Assembly (NCBI GenBank): GCA_964551635.1
Contig: CAZKDZ010000206.1
Span: 1 to 18,511 of the forward strand
Length of the DNA stretch: 18,511 nucleotides
Direction: 5' to 3'
Source: JAAXHE01 sp964551635
Lineage (GTDB): Bacteria > Latescibacterota > UBA2968 > GCA-2709665
Shown here: piece by piece, positions 15,801-18,511 of the stretch
Layout of the letters: each line of letters begins with the position of its first letter
Position numbering within the stretch: the first letter of the stretch is position 1
Notes under the pieces: model-generated
The model's database searches: none
Seen by the model: the letters and a program-made list of their open reading frames with translations, nothing else
Told to the model about the DNA's origin: nothing
Program-made: the position numbers and the translations under genes

Positions 15801-16155
15801 CCATGCCGTACCCAATCCTTCGCTTCGATTTTCACGCAAAGATCCTGTATACATTTATTTCGAGCTTTACAATCTGACGCCAGACGAGCGCGGCACGACG
15901 TCTTTCGAAGTCTCGTACGGGTTGACCCGGCTGAAGAGGAAGGGAATCAAGCGACTGCTCAGGATCTTCGGCAGCGGTGAAAAGCCCGGCACCACCGTCA
16001 CAGTGGAGCGTATCGGCGATTCTCCCAACACACGGGAATCTCTGGCGCTGGACCTGAACAAGGCCGGCTCAGGTGAGTTTCTGCTTAACGTAAGGGTCCG
16101 CGACATCCACGCGGGCACGCAGCGCGAGAAGTCGGTGGAGCTTGTATTGGAATAA
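12823..16155 (+). CDS. Exported TPR protein with GWxTD-like domain (1110 aa)
   Basis: This is a very large exported protein. Residues 1-22 resemble a Sec signal peptide (SVVLGFAILAGTHSAGG). Residues 80-365 are an unrecognised mixed region. TPR units run from about 367 to 490 (AAFNQGVGLLVAGKYDEARQ, then YAPSYVGLGRAYMEKGDRED). A second helical stretch runs to about 640. A GWxTD-like domain follows: FFRKVWVSRDPTPAVSPN (about 680-697), LAEHYRRILYAERYY, then NDPGLIYIRHGRPSD (about 745-760). At the signature position it has RFNDPG rather than GWxTD, so the match is divergent. The C-terminal 180 residues look like a beta-sandwich (PVYIYFELYNLTPDERGTTS). GWxTD proteins are known from Acidobacteria, Gemmatimonadetes and relatives; function unknown. 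The ATG at 12823 follows GGAG at nine bases; an in-frame GTG at 12808 overlaps the anti-sigma gene. It is tightly linked to the sigma/anti-sigma pair and is a candidate effector or signal partner. Confidence 0.88.
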   Translation: MRHSISVVLGFAILAGTHSAGGDTVDVQVQGMQGSVDSIHLTWDGRRPVPADKSVPETPSTAGDFREMLKDLRIRNRRSLLELKRDVDAMNAALEAGSVGADETRLLLADIRMRRIDARVSLNLMGFMNRVAQDEDLSGLWSDPVRLFTPTTATPNILIVNRTRGQLAADVWDADTIRVVYIPAFSGFVKEALPDQNMLEKTANVKADVSVHSAAAVAVATEGLDEAHGGGISGAITVVSVSDPTGVYAPTGATTDDPPARGMVVFPSTMVPRPERLLLDRAEPVAIRDMEGVHVVDLVDSDMLLERLKAAPRKRTAAFERTTGFEGYWAQHGVLPVPAVREPVSSWSGAARRPAPPLALVTDPRGPAAFNQGVGLLVAGKYDEARQRFEDAISEDDGYAPSYVGLGRAYMEKGDREDAEYYLKKALKRSPGSPSALKALSDVAMRGEDWGDQKKWTGQILALDPQNPEALYRRAIAYRESGKHKGTVARWLDWRRSERHFRQLLDKAPQYRDALYQFAVLRRYDKAFRRAIRLGESQVRIKPDELIHRRRLRRLYLYFLDNTDPKDALKWLRRHGTEYARYFEGEALRLAGRTARADTVLRSWLASDPSLSVIPAYLSLTRNAYGREEIEIGEGHFNKAVESIRDSLDAQLMYEDVKYVVTVEEMEAFSRLESPEGYREFFRKVWVSRDPTPAVSPNVRLAEHYRRILYAERYYIYDGFRTWFYDPDQGDNIPYPTTVELNDRFNDPGLIYIRHGRPSDTQKFSMAEVWHYWKTDAFDKMVFNFVATPSSMGSNWRLVESLSGSGNYGRRLRWENEKLRREVRKSVETGLQTDRHTWEDDVDDLDYESYLAYFKGDSGRGDVELYYGMPFKALKKDFRELPDSAAIYEYGLALHDTQWNRYENLTGYVRKSHVERSRYEDRSFGVLRFSANPDSGHAAFFLRPSRDNLLGGWKQNVRIPDFSETNLDMSSVVPAHVIRADEEGAAGFNLRGIHAVPNPSLRFSRKDPVYIYFELYNLTPDERGTTSFEVSYGLTRLKRKGIKRLLRIFGSGEKPGTTVTVERIGDSPNTRESLALDLNKAGSGEFLLNVRVRDIHAGTQREKSVELVLE

Positions 16156-16174
16156 CTGCCTCAGTATCGGACCT

Positions 16175-16205
16175 CCCTCTCGGCTTCTCAGAAGCGGGGA
16201 GAGGG
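16175..16205. repeat. REP-like hairpin after the first GWxTD gene
   Basis: CCCTCTC pairs with GAGAGGG, and inside it GCTTC pairs with GAAGC around a TCA loop, with a small internal loop between the stems. It begins 20 bases past the stop codon. No T-run follows, so it is not a standard intrinsic terminator, though it could stabilise or attenuate the transcript. The outer arms resemble the CCTCTC/GAGAGG palindromes elsewhere here. Confidence 0.6.
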
Positions 16206-16235
16206 GAGACGTAAGAGGGAAGAGGGTGAGAAAAC

Positions 16236-16364
16236 CGGGTAGACGCAAGACGGGAGACGGGAGAAGATATCCTTGCCCGCTAGTTTATCCCCCCTTGCCT
16301 CCGGCAGGAATAGAAGCCTCCCAAGGCAGGTAATCTCTACCGTCTACCCTCTTGCCTCTACCCG
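16236..16364. repeat. 129-bp MITE-like element, copy B, with 29-bp terminal inverted repeats
   Basis: The left arm (16236-16264) and the reverse complement of the right arm (16336-16364) match at 25 of 29 positions; both begin CGGGTAGA. The left arm is a run of seven-base units (TAGACGC, AAGACGG, GAGACGG). The interior has CCTTG and CAAGG arms that would extend a hairpin. It aligns without gaps to copy A at 9327-9455. No target-site duplication is obvious and no transposase is near. Confidence 0.8.
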
Positions 16365-16376
16365 CCTTTAGGCGAT

Positions 16377-16398
16377 CTCTCTCCCAGCGGGAGAGGGG
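16377..16398. repeat. REP-like palindrome, second member of the CTCTCCC/GGGAGAG family
   Basis: CTCTCCC (16379-16385) and GGGAGAG (16389-16395) are separated by AGC. The surrounding 22 bases nearly match the perfect palindrome at 1340-1361. It lies 13 bases past the end of MITE-like copy B, so repeats cluster here. Confidence 0.65.
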
Positions 16399-16486
16399 GA
16401 GCAAGGAAGGCGGGTAAGCACAGGCCGGCTCTTTTGAATCGGCAGCAAGTTTGCAGAGCGAACTACGTAAATCCAGGGGTATCGAT

Positions 16487-18511
16487 ATGAGACCAGCGAC
16501 GGTCTTGAAAGTTCTGGTCATTACAGCGGCGACGTTCTTCCATGCGGAGGCCGGGGCGACGTCGATCTCCGCCAGGGGCCATGCGTCGATTCGGGAGCTT
16601 TACAGCGAGGGGATGGACCTGCTCGAAAGCGACAGCCTGGACGCGGCCGCGGCGAATTTCCGGGCTGCAATCGAAATCGACAGCAAACATGCGCCATCGT
16701 ACGTCGGTCTTGGCCACGTATACCTGAAGGCGGGCGATTTGAAAGCCGCCGAACGGGCGTTTATGGATGCGCGGCGGAGACAGCACAAATACGCTCCGGC
16801 GTACAACGGACTCGGGTTGGTGTGGCGAGAAAAGCCGAAGGGCCTGTACACGGCGATCGACTATTTCAAGATGGCGTTGCGATATGATCGGAATTTTCTC
16901 GAAGCGCGGTACCATATCGCCGAGGCGAGGTACGCATTGGGGGAACACGATGTAAAGCGGGAAGCGGAAAAGCTGCTCCAAATGGATGCCGCGTTTGCGC
17001 CGGCGCACCGCCTGCTCGGTGAATGGTATGAGACATTCAAGGAGGATTATCCGCGCGCGGCCGAGCACTACGAACAATACCTCTCTCTCCAGCCCGATGA
17101 TCTGGACGTCACTTTGCGTCTTGCCGGAGCGCTTGGCAGCGTCGGCGACCATGCACGCGTTGTCGACCTGATGCGCACCCAGATGCTGAGCCATCCCAAT
17201 GCAATCGAAATGGCGCCCATCCTGGCGAACGCCTATCTCGCACAGGATTCCCTTGGCCTGGCGGAGGTTGCGTACGACAGATACCTCGAAGCATGTGAAC
17301 CGGCGGAACGGCTGCTGTATGAGGATATCCGTCTCCTGGCTTCTCCCGACGAATACGAGGCATTTATTCGTGCGCCGGATAGAGACGCCTACCTGGAGGG
17401 ATTCTGGGGAGAACGAGACCCGGATCTGACAACTGCGGCCAACGAGCGGCGGCTGGAGCATTACCGGCGGGTGTGGTTCGCGCGGAAGCACTTTGCCAAA
17501 GCGAAGCAGCCGTGGGATACACGGGGTGAAATATACGTGAGATTCGGCGAGCCCGACCATCGTTCAAGGTCGGACTGGGTGAATTTCCAGCAGAGTCTCG
17601 AAGTCCAGCGTGTGAAGGAGGCGCTTGCAGGGCAGATCCACGGCACGGCGGACGTCACGAGTTGGGGAGACATCCTGGTTGCCTTTCCGGTTCGCAGTAT
17701 CCCCGAGGGGCACGACTTCGGCGGATTCATGGCTCCCGCGTATAGACCGGTGATTGCGAATGGACCTGACGAATCTACGGTACCCTGGGAAAGCTGGGTC
17801 TATGTCAATAATGGCGCAGGAGGCGGCATGGAAGTGACGTTTACGGATGAGATGTTGAACGGGAAATTCGACTTCGCGCCGCCGCCGATCGACGTGGATA
17901 TCGACATCCAAAAGCTTGCCGCGTTCAACCGGTTCAGTCCCCGAAACGTGAGCATGCGGACGGCGGCGCGATACCCCGACTACTACCAGCCGCCTGTGAA
18001 TGAAGATCCGCTGGAATTCTACTACGATCTGGCCGATTTCCGAGGGCCGGCTGAAGCGGCGTCGGCTCTTGAAGTCTATGCCGGTATTCCACAGCACGCA
18101 GCGCAGTACCTGGCGGCCGAGGACGCAACGACGCTGGACGTCGAAAGAACAGTGGCTTTACTGAACAAGGAAACAGGTGAGGTCTACCGCAAGAAAGGCG
18201 ACGTTCATTTCCGGCGGCAGGGGGACGTGAGTCAAACACTGGATGCGTTCGTCCCCGACGTCGTCAGGCTGGACGTTCCACCCGGTCACTACAGGATGGA
18301 GGTAAAGGCCAGGGATAAACGAACCGGCAGGCGGGGGCGGTACCGGCAGATCATCCACGTGGAGGCCTACCCTGAGTCCGGTCTTCGGATGAGCGATCTG
18401 GAACTGGCATGGCGGATCACTGAGGACATCGCGGACGGCAAGTTCAGCAAAGGGGAATTGCACGTCGTCCCGATGCCGACCCGCACCTACGGCAAGGGAC
18501 ACAGCGTCTAC
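16487..18511 (+). CDS. Exported TPR protein with GWxTD domain, partial (3' end outside window)
   Basis: Reading from ATG at 16487, 675 codons stay open to the window edge, so the C-terminus is missing. AGGGG lies about ten bases upstream. Residues 1-25 look like a signal peptide (VLKVLVITAATFFHAEAGA). TPR units run from about 33 to 265 (for example HAPSYVGLGHVYLKAGDLKA and YAPAYNGLGLVWRE). The GWxTD domain follows: YLEGFWGERDPDLTTAANE (about 300), LEHYRRVWFARKHF, and PWDTRGEIYVRFGEPD with Trp343, Asp344, Thr345 and Gly347, closer to the family signature than in the upstream paralogue. The rest has beta-rich segments (VERTVALLNKETGEVYRKKG and a PPGHYRMEVKARD turn). The TPR start is close to that of the upstream protein (both contain APSYVGLG), so the two are paralogues. 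It is probably periplasmic or envelope-associated; the family's function is unknown. Confidence 0.88.
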   Translation, partial: MRPATVLKVLVITAATFFHAEAGATSISARGHASIRELYSEGMDLLESDSLDAAAANFRAAIEIDSKHAPSYVGLGHVYLKAGDLKAAERAFMDARRRQHKYAPAYNGLGLVWREKPKGLYTAIDYFKMALRYDRNFLEARYHIAEARYALGEHDVKREAEKLLQMDAAFAPAHRLLGEWYETFKEDYPRAAEHYEQYLSLQPDDLDVTLRLAGALGSVGDHARVVDLMRTQMLSHPNAIEMAPILANAYLAQDSLGLAEVAYDRYLEACEPAERLLYEDIRLLASPDEYEAFIRAPDRDAYLEGFWGERDPDLTTAANERRLEHYRRVWFARKHFAKAKQPWDTRGEIYVRFGEPDHRSRSDWVNFQQSLEVQRVKEALAGQIHGTADVTSWGDILVAFPVRSIPEGHDFGGFMAPAYRPVIANGPDESTVPWESWVYVNNGAGGGMEVTFTDEMLNGKFDFAPPPIDVDIDIQKLAAFNRFSPRNVSMRTAARYPDYYQPPVNEDPLEFYYDLADFRGPAEAASALEVYAGIPQHAAQYLAAEDATTLDVERTVALLNKETGEVYRKKGDVHFRRQGDVSQTLDAFVPDVVRLDVPPGHYRMEVKARDKRTGRRGRYRQIIHVEAYPESGLRMSDLELAWRITEDIADGKFSKGELHVVPMPTRTYGKGHSVY

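Larger units (their letters stand above)
16156..16486. other. Repeat-filled intergenic region between the two GWxTD genes
   Basis: These 331 bp hold no gene. They contain, in order, a REP-like hairpin just after the stop codon, a purine-rich spacer, the 129-bp MITE-like element copy B and another REP-like palindrome. The last 90 bases carry the ribosome site AGGGG before the second GWxTD gene and no clear promoter. The second gene may be read through from the sigma operon or from an unrecognised promoter. Confidence 0.6.

Overview
The window is about 60% GC by eye and gene-dense. Its gene families (a short topoisomerase IV-like pair, a PhyH dioxygenase fused to HEAT repeats, GWxTD/TPR proteins, beta-helix lipoproteins, and dispersed palindromic repeats) suggest an uncultivated bacterium of the FCB superphylum or a neighbour such as Latescibacterota. 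This placement is inference from gene content; there is no rRNA or phylogenetic marker search behind it. The standard code applies, because several clear genes end in TGA.

Left block, minus strand, from about 11.2 kb down to 1. In order of transcription it holds an orphan Phd/YefM-type antitoxin, a PhyH-HEAT fusion, two tandem paralogous beta-helix lipoproteins (the second broken by a one-base frameshift), a YtoQ-family protein, parE-like and parC-like topoisomerase genes behind a good promoter with an overlapping palindrome, an SDR oxidoreductase, and a thioredoxin-like gene that runs off the left edge. The last gene has an in-frame TGA where the reading frame continues for 320 more codons. 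A stem-loop with bacterial SECIS geometry lies just downstream, so this is a strong candidate for a selenoprotein with a Cys-Val-Sec motif.

Right block, plus strand, from 11.76 kb to the right edge. It holds an ECF sigma factor, a zinc-finger (ZAS) membrane anti-sigma factor, an 1110-residue exported TPR/GWxTD-like protein packed tightly behind it, and a second, partial TPR/GWxTD protein. This looks like an envelope-related regulon with its own sigma switch. The two GWxTD genes are separated by a cluster of palindromes and a 129-bp element with terminal inverted repeats. A second copy of that element lies in the left block at 9327-9455.

The two blocks diverge from a roughly 580-bp region (11182-11759) with no convincing gene. 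No tRNA, rRNA, CRISPR array or recognisable transposase was seen.
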